A DNA stretch of 32,399 nucleotides, from assembly GCA_900547395.1 (NCBI GenBank), contig URGP01000023.1:1-32399 (forward strand), written 5' to 3'. The notes beneath the pieces were generated by a model that made no database searches, was not told where the DNA came from, and saw only the letters and a program-made list of their open reading frames with translations. Both the position numbers and the translations under genes were made by a program. Source of the DNA: an uncultured Opitutales bacterium. Lineage in GTDB: Bacteria > Verrucomicrobiota > Verrucomicrobiia > Opitutales > Intestinicryptomonadaceae. Shown here in pieces: positions 25,366 to 32,399 of the stretch (position 1 is its first letter; each line of letters starts with the position of its first letter).

Positions 25366-26806
25366 CGTGTTTTTGATAATTTTGATATTTTGTTATATCG
25401 CGGTTGAATAGCAGAGTAATCTCTCCCGTCGGACCGCTGCGCTGTTTTGCAATAATGAGCTTTACAAGCTTGTTGCTGTTGTTTGAAGCAACAGTGCCGT
25501 CAACATCCTGCTTTGAAGCCTCTTTGGAAGTAAGCCAGTTCAAAAGCAAAATGACATCCGCGTCCTGCTCTATCGCGCCCGATTCGCGCAAGTCGCTCGC
25601 GCGCGGATCGCGGTTTTCCTTTTCAGTTGAACGGTTTAGCTGGGCAAGCACGATTACGGGAACGTCAAGCTCCTTTGCCATGGCCTTCATGCCTCTTGAC
25701 ATTTCGGCAATCTGCTGTTCGCGCGGAATGCGGCTGTCAATCGGCTTTAGAAGCTGCAAATAGTCAAGCACGATTAAGCCGATGTTGTGCTGCTGCTTCA
25801 GCCTTCGAGCCTTTGCGCGAATTTCAAGAATGTTGATGTCGGCGGAATCGTCTATCCAAAGGGGGGCGTCGCGCAACTCCTTGCCCGCCGAAACAATGTC
25901 GTTTACCTGTATGTTTTGAACCCTGCCGTTTCGCAAAAGGAACTGGTTTATGTTTCCGCGAGAGCAAAGCATGCGCATCAAAAGCTGCTCGGTTGACATT
26001 TCAAGAGAAAAGACAAGCGTCGGAACAGGAGCCCGCTTGTTAAACACCGCATTTTCAGCGATGTTTAGAGCGATGGAAGTTTTGCCGGTGCCGGGACGCC
26101 CCGCAACCACTATCATCTCTCCGCCATGCAAGCCCCTTGTCAGCTTGTCAAGCTCCGTAAAGCCCGTAGGAACTCCCATGATATCGCCGCGGCTTTCGAT
26201 GATTTTTTTAACCATCGACATCGCGGAGTCGATTTTTTCGCTGACTTTCTGCGCCGAGTCCGAAATTCTGTCCTGGCTTATGCCTAAAATCTTGCCCTCG
26301 ACTTTTTCCAAAAACACGTCGAGAGAATCGGTGTTTGAATTGGCGTTTTCGATTGTCTCGTAGCAAGTCAAAATCAATGTGCGCAAAAAATATTTTTCGC
26401 GGACTATTTTAAGCCACTGCTTGAAATGCGCGTAGGTCTCAATTCTGCCCGCAATTTCGTTTATTTTTTGTATTCCGCCCACGTTTTCAAGCTCGCCCAT
26501 TGATTCAAGCTTGTCGGTCAAAACAATTTCGTCAATCGGTTTGCTTTCGTTGTGAAGCTCCACGAGAGCCTTGTAAATTTTACGGTGGGCGGCTGCATAA
26601 AAATAATTTTCATTCAGCTTCGACTCTATGCAGACATTCAAAACTTCGCGGCTTTTGTCAATTATCATGCTTGCCAACAAGCCCTGCTCGGCGTCGATAT
26701 TGTTTGGCAACTCCCTGCCCAAGAGAACTTCCGCGCGCTTCTTTTCCGTATTTTGCGCCGCGCTTTTGCGCGAAGTTCCTACTTTTTTGGGTGAAAAATC
26801 TTCCAT
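25352..26806 (-). CDS. dnaB: Replicative DNA helicase DnaB
   Basis: Hexameric helicase that unwinds DNA at the replication fork. The 484-residue protein has an N-terminal primase-binding domain (PNNIDAEQGLLASMIIDK, about 35-140), a linker, and a RecA-like C-terminal domain with Walker A GRPGTGKT at 236-243, Walker B LIVLDYLQLL and the SGAIEQDADVILLL and GPTGEITLLFN motifs. No intein is present, and its length is normal. A basic 30-residue N-terminal extension (SPKKVGTSRKSAAQNTEKKR) precedes the conserved start. It has its own promoter candidate just upstream and a terminator separates it from rplI, so it heads a dnaB-bamA-skp unit. Confidence 0.96.
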   Translation of the reverse strand: MEDFSPKKVGTSRKSAAQNTEKKRAEVLLGRELPNNIDAEQGLLASMIIDKSREVLNVCIESKLNENYFYAAAHRKIYKALVELHNESKPIDEIVLTDKLESMGELENVGGIQKINEIAGRIETYAHFKQWLKIVREKYFLRTLILTCYETIENANSNTDSLDVFLEKVEGKILGISQDRISDSAQKVSEKIDSAMSMVKKIIESRGDIMGVPTGFTELDKLTRGLHGGEMIVVAGRPGTGKTSIALNIAENAVFNKRAPVPTLVFSLEMSTEQLLMRMLCSRGNINQFLLRNGRVQNIQVNDIVSAGKELRDAPLWIDDSADINILEIRAKARRLKQQHNIGLIVLDYLQLLKPIDSRIPREQQIAEMSRGMKAMAKELDVPVIVLAQLNRSTEKENRDPRASDLRESGAIEQDADVILLLNWLTSKEASKQDVDGTVASNNSNKLVKLIIAKQRSGPTGEITLLFNRDITKYQNYQKHDDVY

Positions 26807-26829
26807 CTTATTTTTTTATTAAAGGATTT

Positions 26830-26857
26830 GTTATAAACACTTTTGGGGAAGGCTCAA
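26830..26857 (-). promoter_or_regulatory. Putative dnaB promoter
   Basis: On the minus strand TTGAGC (26857-26852), a 16-bp gap and TATAAC (26835-26830) precede the dnaB ATG by about 24 bases. The upstream terminator means dnaB needs a promoter here. Confidence 0.5.
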
Positions 26858-27135
26858 CCATAAAATAAACAAGCAAAAAAAATTTTGCAAAACCGAATAA
26901 AATTCTTGCAAAAACCTAAAAATCAAGAGAGCTGCAATAGACAAATGAGCAAAATCCACATATTGCCGTTTATTTAAGAGACAGTGCGTTGCAAAAGCAA
27001 TAGATAAGACGCAAAGTTTTTTGCAAACAATATTCCAAACACCCAAAGCGCAAAAAAAATGAAAACAAAAATTAATAATACCTCAAAATAAAAAATGCAC
27101 ACCCAAACGCAACAAAAGCCATCTTTGCTCAGCCA

Positions 27136-27172
27136 TAAAAAACGCGCCCCCTCAAAAATGCGGGGACGCGCA
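27136..27172 (-). terminator. Intrinsic terminator of the rplY-pth-rpsF-ssb-rplI cluster
   Basis: On the minus strand a CGCGTCCCC / GGGGGCGCG stem (one T-G pair) with a loop of about 10 bases is followed by TTTTTT. It lies 41 bp after the rplI stop codon. Confidence 0.88.
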
Positions 27173-27213
27173 AAATATACAAAAAAACAATTCTAATTTT
27201 TACAAAAGCAAAA

Positions 27214-27678
27214 TTATTCTTCAATCGGATTTTCGGAAACAACTTCAAAGTTGAAGTCAACCTTAATATCCTTGTGAAGCCTGATTGAAGCAACGTGCTT
27301 GCCCAATTCCTTGACAGCCTGCAAATGAATTTGCTTCTTGGAAATGGAAACGCCTTCCGCTTCGAGGCGGTTTATAATGTCCTGAGCCGTGACGGAACCG
27401 AACATTTTGCCGCCTTCGCCGGTCTTAACCGCGATTGCCAAAGAGATTTCCGCCAAACGAGCCGCGATTTTTTCAGCTTCGCTGCGTTCGTTTGCCTCGC
27501 GGATTTCGCGAGCCTTGATTAAAGCTTCAATCTGCTTTTTATTCGCACGATTTACAGGGATAGCAATTTTCTGCGGGAACAAGAAATTTCTTGCATAACC
27601 TGCCTTAACCGAAACCTGTTCGCCTTCGCCACCGAGACGTTCCACAGGCTTTACCAACAATACATCTGTATGTGCCAT
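27214..27678 (-). CDS. rplI: 50S ribosomal protein bL9
   Basis: Component of the large ribosomal subunit that contacts 23S rRNA near the L1 stalk. The 154-residue protein has the N-terminal RNA-binding domain (VLLVKPVERLGGEGEQVSVKAGYARNFL, in which GYARNFLFPQ is the family signature), a long central helix (about 42-75) and the C-terminal domain (KMFGSVTAQDIINRLEAEG). AAGGAA five bases upstream of the ATG is a good ribosome-binding site. Last gene of the cluster; ssb ends 34 bp upstream, and rpsR, which often lies between ssb and rplI, is absent. Confidence 0.97.
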   Translation of the reverse strand: MAHTDVLLVKPVERLGGEGEQVSVKAGYARNFLFPQKIAIPVNRANKKQIEALIKAREIREANERSEAEKIAARLAEISLAIAVKTGEGGKMFGSVTAQDIINRLEAEGVSISKKQIHLQAVKELGKHVASIRLHKDIKVDFNFEVVSENPIEE

Positions 27679-27712
27679 AATTATTCCTTATATCTTAAAA
27701 TTAACCTAAAAA

Positions 27713-28174
27713 TCAAAACGGTACGTCGTCGTCTTCCAAATCGTCAACCCTTTCAGGGGCCTTGCCGCGCGGAGCGGGGCTTGTGCGCTTGTAAGAGTTG
27801 CCGCTTGAAGACTGGTCGAAATCCGAACCCGAATCGCGAGAGCTTCCACCAACAAATTCAAACCTGTCGAGAACGACAACAAGCTTGCTGCGGGATTTCC
27901 CCGTTTCCTTGTCGTCCCAAGTATCCTGACGCAGACGCCCTTCCAAAAGAATGGGCTTGCCTTTTGAAAAATACTTGCCGATGTTTTCCGCCGTTCTTCC
28001 GAAAGAATCGACTTCGATAAAGCAGGTTTCCTCGCGCAAATTGCCGTCTTGACCATTATACGAACGGTTCACCGCAATGGAAAAACGGCAAACAGAAGTA
28101 CCGCTTTGCGTCTGCCGAAGCTCGGGATCCCTCGTGAGATTGCCCATTAAAATGACTTTGTTAAAAGACGCCAT
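27713..28174 (-). CDS. ssb: Single-stranded DNA-binding protein
   Basis: Protects single-stranded DNA in replication and repair and recruits partners. The 153-residue protein has an OB-fold (MASFNKVILMGNLTRDPELR to VVVLDRFEFVGG, residues 1-112), a flexible S/G/D-rich linker, and the acidic C-terminal tip DDDVPF that binds partner proteins; valine replaces the common isoleucine. AAAGG eight bases before the ATG serves as ribosome-binding site. Encoded between rpsF (25 bp upstream) and rplI. Confidence 0.97.
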   Translation of the reverse strand: MASFNKVILMGNLTRDPELRQTQSGTSVCRFSIAVNRSYNGQDGNLREETCFIEVDSFGRTAENIGKYFSKGKPILLEGRLRQDTWDDKETGKSRSKLVVVLDRFEFVGGSSRDSGSDFDQSSSGNSYKRTSPAPRGKAPERVDDLEDDDVPF

Positions 28175-28199
28175 ATCGGGAACCTTTCGCCTAAATCAA

Positions 28200-28490
28200 T
28201 TATTCAGCCAAAACGATAAGACGGTTTACAGTCTTGTCGCGGCTCAATTTTTCCTTAATTTGAGACGCGGAGTTGGACGGGCCTTCAAATTCCACGCAAA
28301 CATAAACTCCGCTTACGAACTTGCGGTCCGGAGTGCGGACGAATTCCTTTACGCCGAGATTTTCGGTTTTTTCAACCTTACCGCCAATCGCAGTAACGAT
28401 GCCCGTTAACTTTTCAATCAATGTATCGACAGATTGGTCATAGCCTCTTGTATCGAGTACAAATGTTGCCTTGTATTTTTTATTATCCAT
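28200..28490 (-). CDS. rpsF: 30S ribosomal protein bS6
   Basis: Small-subunit ribosomal protein that binds 16S rRNA together with uS15 and bS18. The 96-residue product has the ferredoxin-like fold of the family (YKATFVLDTRGYDQSVDTLIEK, then GVYVCVEFEGP and the terminal VNRLIVLAE). It has no acidic tail extension. No Shine-Dalgarno sequence is obvious. It lies 25 bp upstream of ssb and 86 bp downstream of pth on the same strand. Its usual partner gene rpsR is not in the window. Confidence 0.93.
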   Translation of the reverse strand: MDNKKYKATFVLDTRGYDQSVDTLIEKLTGIVTAIGGKVEKTENLGVKEFVRTPDRKFVSGVYVCVEFEGPSNSASQIKEKLSRDKTVNRLIVLAE

Positions 28491-28576
28491 ATTGATGTTT
28501 TTAAATAAATTTCACTTTACTATAAAAAGAGAGCCGCGAAATCGGCAAGCATTTTTTGCAATATTTTTACCATCCG

Positions 28577-29149
28577 TCATTTTCTGTTAAAAGCGTTCTG
28601 CGCCGCGACCAAGCCTTTTGAGCATATCATCTCAAAAGCGTCTTTCAGTTTGGGTAGAGAGGCTTCGAACGAGGCTTTTTCATCGTCCGAAAGACCGCCC
28701 AATACATAATCCGCCAAATCCATTTCCTTGAAGGTTTTGCCACCGAGACCTATGCGCACGCGGGCAAAAGAATTGCCGCAACGGGCGATCATGTTTTCGA
28801 CGCCGTTATGCCCTCCCGAAGAGCCGCCTTCGGAAATTTTGAAAGAGCCTCTTTGAATTGTAATGTCGTCGTAAAAAACGATTGTCTCGGAAATATCGAT
28901 TTTAAGGAAGCGCAATATGTTTGCAATATTTACGCCGCTTTCATTCATATACCCCTGGGCCGCCGCAAAAACGACATCCTTTCCGCAAACATTCGCCTTG
29001 CTTAAATACGCCGCGCAATATTTGTTCAAAGAAAACTTGGCTTGATACATGCCCGCGATGCGCCCCAACGCCGCCATTCCGACATTGTGGCGCGTGCCTT
29101 CATATCGGGACGGCGAATTTCCAAGACCCACTGCAAGCCTGAAAGCCAT
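28577..29149 (-). CDS. pth: Peptidyl-tRNA hydrolase
   Basis: Recycles tRNAs by cleaving prematurely released peptidyl-tRNA, an essential function. The 190-residue protein shows the family hallmarks: LAVGLGNSPSRYEGTRHNVGM with catalytic H21, the PxxxMNxSG equivalent AQGYMNESGVNIANIL, FYDDITIQRG with the catalytic aspartate, and GGHNGVENMI. Length is normal. It lies between rplY (65 bp upstream) and rpsF, the common rplY-pth pairing. Confidence 0.96.
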   Translation of the reverse strand: MAFRLAVGLGNSPSRYEGTRHNVGMAALGRIAGMYQAKFSLNKYCAAYLSKANVCGKDVVFAAAQGYMNESGVNIANILRFLKIDISETIVFYDDITIQRGSFKISEGGSSGGHNGVENMIARCGNSFARVRIGLGGKTFKEMDLADYVLGGLSDDEKASFEASLPKLKDAFEMICSKGLVAAQNAFNRK

Positions 29150-29214
29150 TTCTAAGAAAAAGACCGTTGATAAACTTTAAAGAGCAAAAAATTGCGAGCT
29201 TATCCGCAATGGCA

Positions 29215-29853
29215 TTATTCCTTTGCAGCAGGAGCCGCAACCGCGCCTTCGGCAGGTTCAGCTTCAGCCGCCGCAGGTTCTTCTTCCTGCACCGCAACAG
29301 AAGAGCAGGAAACGACGGGAGCGTCGGCATGCGCGCCGTGAATTTCAACGCCTTCGGGAAGCTTCAAGCCGGAAACCGTGATGCTTTCGCCAACGTGCAT
29401 ATTCGACACGTCAACAACAATAAATTCGGGAAGGTCGCGCGGACGGCAGCGAACCGGAACTTCGTGCAAATTGATTTCCAAAACGCCGTTTTCGTTCTTA
29501 ACGCCTTCGGCTTCGCCTTCAAAGTGCAAGGGGATGACAGCGTCCATGGGCTTGCCGCGGACAACTTCCTTGAAGTCGATGTGTTCGACATTGTCTTTCA
29601 AGGGATCGCGCAATACTTCCTTCAAAATCGCATAACGGGATTCAGTGCCGTCTTCAAAATGGATTTCAAGCAATGCGGCCTTGCCCAAGACAGACTTGGC
29701 TACAACCGAGAACTCCTTTGCGTCAACAAGAAGATTTTTGCAGCCGCTTTCTCCGTAAATGACTGCGGGAATTTTGCCTTCTTTGCGATAACGGGCTGCG
29801 CTTTTGCCGCCTACCGTTTCTCTGTTTGCAACGTTAAGATTGATTTGTTTCAT
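29215..29853 (-). CDS. rplY: 50S ribosomal protein bL25 (long, CTC-type)
   Basis: 5S rRNA-binding protein of the large subunit. The 212-residue form has the N-terminal L25 domain (NVANRETVGGKSAARYRKEGKIPAVIYG) and the extra beta-rich TL5/CTC domain (VRCRPRDLPEFIVVDVSNMHVGESI, ending about residue 180), followed by an Ala/Glu-rich tail (EEEPAAAEAEPAEGAV) likely to be disordered. It is the first gene of the ribosomal cluster. No Shine-Dalgarno motif is seen before the ATG. The 254 bp upstream, divergent from the HAD gene, are A/T-rich and contain no recognised gene. Confidence 0.95.
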   Translation of the reverse strand: MKQINLNVANRETVGGKSAARYRKEGKIPAVIYGESGCKNLLVDAKEFSVVAKSVLGKAALLEIHFEDGTESRYAILKEVLRDPLKDNVEHIDFKEVVRGKPMDAVIPLHFEGEAEGVKNENGVLEINLHEVPVRCRPRDLPEFIVVDVSNMHVGESITVSGLKLPEGVEIHGAHADAPVVSCSSVAVQEEEPAAAEAEPAEGAVAAPAAKE

Positions 29854-30107
29854 TGTATATTCTCTATTTTAGTATAATAAAAAGCCCCGCCGAAAATGAA
29901 GCTTCGACAAGTTAAATTTTTGAAAAGTGTTAAACCTTACCAACTGTATGCAAAAATGCAACCAAAACTTTTAATTTTTTTAAATTTTTTTATTCGACAA
30001 GGCAAAAAACAGGCGCATTATGGCGTTTTTTCAATTTTACGGCACTTCAACGCAAAATCGGAGTTTTTGAATTTTGGCAAAATTCCGGCTTTTAAACACA
30101 ACTATTT

Positions 30108-30746
30108 ATGAATTACAAACATATAATTTGGGACTGGAACGGCACGATAGTGGACGACTCGTGGCTCAGTGTCGAGGTTCTAAACGGCATACTTAAAAGC
30201 TTCAACCTGCCCGAAGTCGGGAAAGAAGACTACCGCGAAAACTTTTCATTCCCCGTCATAAATTACTATCGCAAGCTCGGATTGAACGTCTCAAAAGAAA
30301 AATTTGACGAAATCGGCAAAATCTTCATTAAAAATTTCAACGCCAAGCGTTTCGACTGCAAGCTAAATGACGGCGCATTAAATGTCATTCAAAAAATCAG
30401 CGCACATAAAATTCCGCAAAGCATTCTTTCCGCCTACGAGATAAATTTTTTAAACGAGGCGGTCGAATTTTTCGGAATTAAAAAGTATATGTCGAAAATT
30501 TCGGGGCTGTCTGACATCAACGCAAACACAAAGCTTGAACTTGGCAAAAAACACATAGAAAGCTTAAACCTTCCCCCCGAAGAAATCCTTGTGATTGGAG
30601 ATACCGACCACGATTTTGAAGTCGCGCATAAAACAGGCGCAAACTGCGTACTTATGGCGACGGGGCACCAGTCAAGGCAAAGGCTTGCCAAAACCGGCGC
30701 GAAAGTCTGCATCGATTTCGCGGAACTCGACGGCTTTTTATTTTAA
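30108..30746 (+). CDS. HAD-family phosphatase (phosphoglycolate phosphatase-like)
   Basis: A 212-residue haloacid dehalogenase hydrolase with a helical cap. Motif I is WDWNGT, with nucleophile D9 but Asn11 in place of the second Asp; this DWNGT variant recurs in a known branch of HAD proteins. Motif II is ILSAYE, the motif III lysine is in ANTKLELGKKH, and motif IV is VIGDTDHDFEVA. The cap lies at about residues 18-85. Substrate is unknown; sugar phosphate or phosphoglycolate are the usual guesses. It is convergent with the DUF1805 gene, overlapping it by 9 bases. Confidence 0.86.
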   Translation: MNYKHIIWDWNGTIVDDSWLSVEVLNGILKSFNLPEVGKEDYRENFSFPVINYYRKLGLNVSKEKFDEIGKIFIKNFNAKRFDCKLNDGALNVIQKISAHKIPQSILSAYEINFLNEAVEFFGIKKYMSKISGLSDINANTKLELGKKHIESLNLPPEEILVIGDTDHDFEVAHKTGANCVLMATGHQSRQRLAKTGAKVCIDFAELDGFLF

Positions 30747-31019
30747 AAGCCTTAGAGCCTCCAAGCCCGACATTCCCTCTTTCACTCCGCAAGCCGCCGC
30801 CTTTGAAGTCAGTGCGCAAACTTTTGCATTAAGCATATCGTCAAAATTTTTGACTCCCGTCACAATCGCCCCCGCGTGCCCGAGCTTCTCAGCGGTTTCG
30901 ATTTTAATGTAGCCGCAGGCGAGAAAGCCCTTGGCGTTTTTTATAATCATCAAGGCCGCCCCGTACATGTCAATCTTTGCGGCTTCCAAATCCATATTTT
31001 CAATTTTAAGCTTTTCCAT
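30738..31019 (-). CDS. DUF1805 (YunC-like) protein
   Basis: A 93-residue protein matching the DUF1805 family by eye: ALMIIKNAKGFLACGYIKIETAEKLGHAGAIVTGV (in parts: KGFLACGYI, AEKLGHA) then FDDMLNAKVCALTSKAAACGVKEGMSGLEALRLL. The family has no established biochemical function. It ends inside the 3' end of the convergent HAD gene and lies 4 bp after the SDR stop codon on the same strand, so it is probably translated from the SDR mRNA. Confidence 0.75.
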   Translation of the reverse strand: MEKLKIENMDLEAAKIDMYGAALMIIKNAKGFLACGYIKIETAEKLGHAGAIVTGVKNFDDMLNAKVCALTSKAAACGVKEGMSGLEALRLLK

Positions 31020-31023
31020 GGCA

Positions 31024-31758
31024 TTAAACGTAAATCATTTTTTTCGTCATTCCCCCGTCGCAATAAAAATTTTGCCCCGTTATAAATCCAGATTTTGAAT
31101 TGTCGGCAAGAAAGAACGCAAGTTCTGCGATGTCAGACGGCACGCCCGCCCTGCCTGCGGGATGCTGCAAATGGTCTTCTTTGGTAAGCGGGGAATTTGA
31201 GCCGTTGTCAATCCATCCGGGAGAGATGCAGTTAACTCTTGCGGGCGCAAGCGACATTGCAAGAGCGTGCGTAAGAGATACGACCGCGCCCTTGGACGCG
31301 CTGTAAGCTTCGGTATTCGCCTCGCTCATCAATGCCCTTGTGGAAGCTATGTTCACCATCGGCGCGCCGTTTTTTTTCAAAATATCGCCGAACACTTTTG
31401 CAGACAGGAACACAGAAGCCACATTGGTTGCCATAACCCTGTTCCATTCTTCCAAAGAAAGGTCCTGAACGGGTTTATTTATGCCTATTCCCGCATTGTT
31501 TATTACTGCCCCGATTTTTTCTGAACCGCCGCTTAAAATTTGCTTTAAATTTTGCCACGAAGCAAGCGTTCCGCAGTCGCCTTCAAAAAGTTCAAAATTC
31601 TTAAAACCGCTTTCATTAAAATCGGAAGCCGTTTTTTCAAGGGATTTTTTTGAAATGTCAAAGCATACCGCGCGCCAATTCTCTCCCAAAAATTTTCTTG
31701 CAATGCCCTTCCCTATGCCCGATGCGGCACCTGTAATTATCGCAATCTTTTCTTCCAT
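31024..31758 (-). CDS. Short-chain dehydrogenase/reductase (SDR)
   Basis: A 244-residue classical SDR with a Rossmann fold. The cofactor loop is TGAASGIG (residues 9-16), NNAG is present in the fourth strand, the catalytic serine is in NIASTRA, and YSASK carries Y152 and K156. An acidic residue at the end of the second strand (CFDIS) suggests NAD(H) over NADP(H). The C-terminus GFITGQNFYCDGGMTKKM is typical. The substrate cannot be read. It probably forms a two-gene unit with the DUF1805 gene; the promoter must lie in the 97 bp shared with the divergent lipoprotein gene. Confidence 0.9.
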   Translation of the reverse strand: MEEKIAIITGAASGIGKGIARKFLGENWRAVCFDISKKSLEKTASDFNESGFKNFELFEGDCGTLASWQNLKQILSGGSEKIGAVINNAGIGINKPVQDLSLEEWNRVMATNVASVFLSAKVFGDILKKNGAPMVNIASTRALMSEANTEAYSASKGAVVSLTHALAMSLAPARVNCISPGWIDNGSNSPLTKEDHLQHPAGRAGVPSDIAELAFFLADNSKSGFITGQNFYCDGGMTKKMIYV

Positions 31759-31855
31759 GGCTCAAATTTTTTCCGAAACCATGAATTTGTCAATACGCGA
31801 TTGGAAAAATATTTCCCTTGCGAAAAAATTTCTTTTACAGTAAAAGAATTTACCA

Positions 31856-32344
31856 ATGAATAAAATATTTCATATTGCGACAGCTTTTGTCTTTGCGTTT
31901 TTTGCATGCGCATGCGCGCCCAAAACCAATCCCGTTGAAACCCTGCCCGAAACGACTTGGCAACCTGTATATGTAAAGGGAGCATCGAATTTAAAAATTT
32001 CAAAAGACAAGATTTACATACATTTTGAAAAAAACTTGGAGCTTGAAATAATGGGCGGAGCCTACCCCGTTAAATCCGACACCGAGCTTTCCCGCAAAAA
32101 ATTAAAAAGAAGCGAATGCCATTTCAAGGCAACCTTAAAGCCCATTGCAGTTTCGCCCCAAACGAAAAACACGGAAAGCGAATTTTTGGAATTTCAAAAC
32201 CTCTTCATAAAAGACTTGCTGTCGGCGGACGCCATAAGGGTCAACGCAAACAAGCTCGAATTTTTGAAAGGCAAAAAGCTTCAAGTTGAATTAAAGCGAA
32301 TTCCGAACAATCTTGGCAAAAACAAAAAATCGGCTTCAAAATAG
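31856..32344 (+). CDS. Small lipoprotein, possibly META/HslJ-like
   Basis: A 162-residue exported protein with an N-terminal hydrophobic signal ending FFACAC, where Cys18 or Cys20 could be lipidated. LPETTWQPVYVKG followed by beta strands and, near the end, SEFLEFQNLFIKDLLSADAIRVNANKLEFLKGKKLQVELKRI (in parts: ANKLEFLKGKKL) resemble a diverged META domain, including the late E-x-x-F-x-x-x-L pattern, but the GxxGCNxYxG core is not visible. The C-terminal tail is basic (KNKKSASK). The stop codon TAG directly abuts the right IS end, so the original 3' end may have been altered by insertion. Function unknown. Confidence 0.6.
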   Translation: MNKIFHIATAFVFAFFACACAPKTNPVETLPETTWQPVYVKGASNLKISKDKIYIHFEKNLELEIMGGAYPVKSDTELSRKKLKRSECHFKATLKPIAVSPQTKNTESEFLEFQNLFIKDLLSADAIRVNANKLEFLKGKKLQVELKRIPNNLGKNKKSASK

Positions 32345-32399
32345 TGAACTGTACCCCAAAATTCGGACAATAAAAAAAGCTGTGATAGGAGATTGCAAA
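32345..32399 (+). mobile_element. Outer end of an insertion sequence (IS3-family-like), IS body off the right edge
   Basis: Starts TGAACTGTACCCC and is the exact inverted copy of bases 1-53 over 53 bp. AGGAG at 32387-32391 followed by ATTGCAAA is what a transposase ribosome-binding site would look like, with the start codon expected immediately past the window edge. So this is the transposase-upstream end of the IS, and transcription would run out of the window. Confidence 0.75.

Larger units (their letters stand above)
26807..27213. other. 407-bp A/T-rich intergenic region between rplI and dnaB
   Basis: This region holds the rplI-operon terminator (27136-27172) and, next to dnaB, a promoter candidate. 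The middle (about 26860-27130) is very A-rich on the plus strand. I see no tRNA, riboswitch-like structure or credible protein. A 71-codon minus-strand open frame (26831-27046) crosses the promoter and has no recognisable domain or ribosome-binding site. Confidence 0.7.

Noticed and set aside
26831..27046. 71-codon minus-strand open frame between rplI and dnaB
   Set aside because: It crosses the dnaB promoter, has no ribosome-binding site or recognisable domain, and its composition is that of A/T-rich non-coding DNA.
29896..30111. 71-codon plus-strand open frame ending in an ATGA overlap with the HAD gene
   Set aside because: The overlap is suggestive of coupling, but it begins in the rplY upstream region, has no visible ribosome-binding site or family likeness and is rich in A/T-derived residues; chance is more likely.
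1..32399. A 32-kb composite transposon bounded by the two IS ends
   Set aside because: The interior includes essential chromosomal genes (dnaB, bamA, rplI, pth), and the matching edges are more simply explained by an IS-limited contig or two independent insertions.

Overview
This window is a bacterial chromosome segment, most likely from a Verrucomicrobiota (Opitutae-like) bacterium. The evidence for that placement is circumstantial: a Gram-negative envelope (BamA, Skp-like protein, LptF/G-type permease, tripartite RND pump), a secreted DUF1080 protein and a CE7 acetylxylan esterase, a GntR regulator fused to a sugar-binding-like domain, and an rplY-pth-rpsF-ssb-rplI cluster without rpsR. Taxonomy is inference. 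Both window ends run into the same outer end of an insertion sequence: bases 1-53 are the exact reverse complement of 32345-32397. The segment therefore lies between two inverted IS copies, or an assembly contig stopped at a multi-copy IS.

Left part (83-7829): glucose-6-phosphate isomerase, then a complete compact type II-C CRISPR-Cas locus. A structured tracrRNA (minus strand, about 1815 to 1673, with its own terminator) diverges from cas9 (1074 aa, all RuvC and HNH catalytic residues present, zinc-ribbon HNH). cas1 and cas2 follow with overlapping start/stop codons. The array has 20 full 36-bp repeats, one degenerate terminal repeat and 20 spacers of exactly 30 bp. No csn2 or cas4 is present. 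The crRNA-sense strand is the minus strand, so the array is read toward the cas genes. Each repeat contains a sigma70-like promoter (TTGACT, 16 bp, TACATT). The degenerate terminal repeat has lost its first 8 bases but keeps, and improves, this promoter (TTGACA, 16 bp, TACATT). This is the most interesting structure in the window.

Middle part (7846-22337): a DedA/YqaA-type membrane protein, a secreted acetylxylan esterase, hisA, a secreted DUF1080 protein, an RND efflux operon (adaptor, pump, outer-membrane lipoprotein; all minus strand), an LptF/LptG-type permease, argH, a YadS/UPF0126 (TRIC-like) membrane protein, and the GntR-sensor regulator with an inverted repeat in front of it.

Right part (22425-32344): conserved housekeeping genes on the minus strand. 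rplY, pth, rpsF, ssb and rplI end at a strong terminator. dnaB has its own promoter, overlaps bamA, and is followed by a Skp/OmpH-like chaperone. A HAD phosphatase, a DUF1805 protein, an SDR oxidoreductase and a small META-like lipoprotein lie next to the right IS end. Intrinsic terminators separate most converging units. By eye the cas genes are more A/T-rich than the RND and bamA genes, which fits acquisition of the CRISPR locus by transfer.
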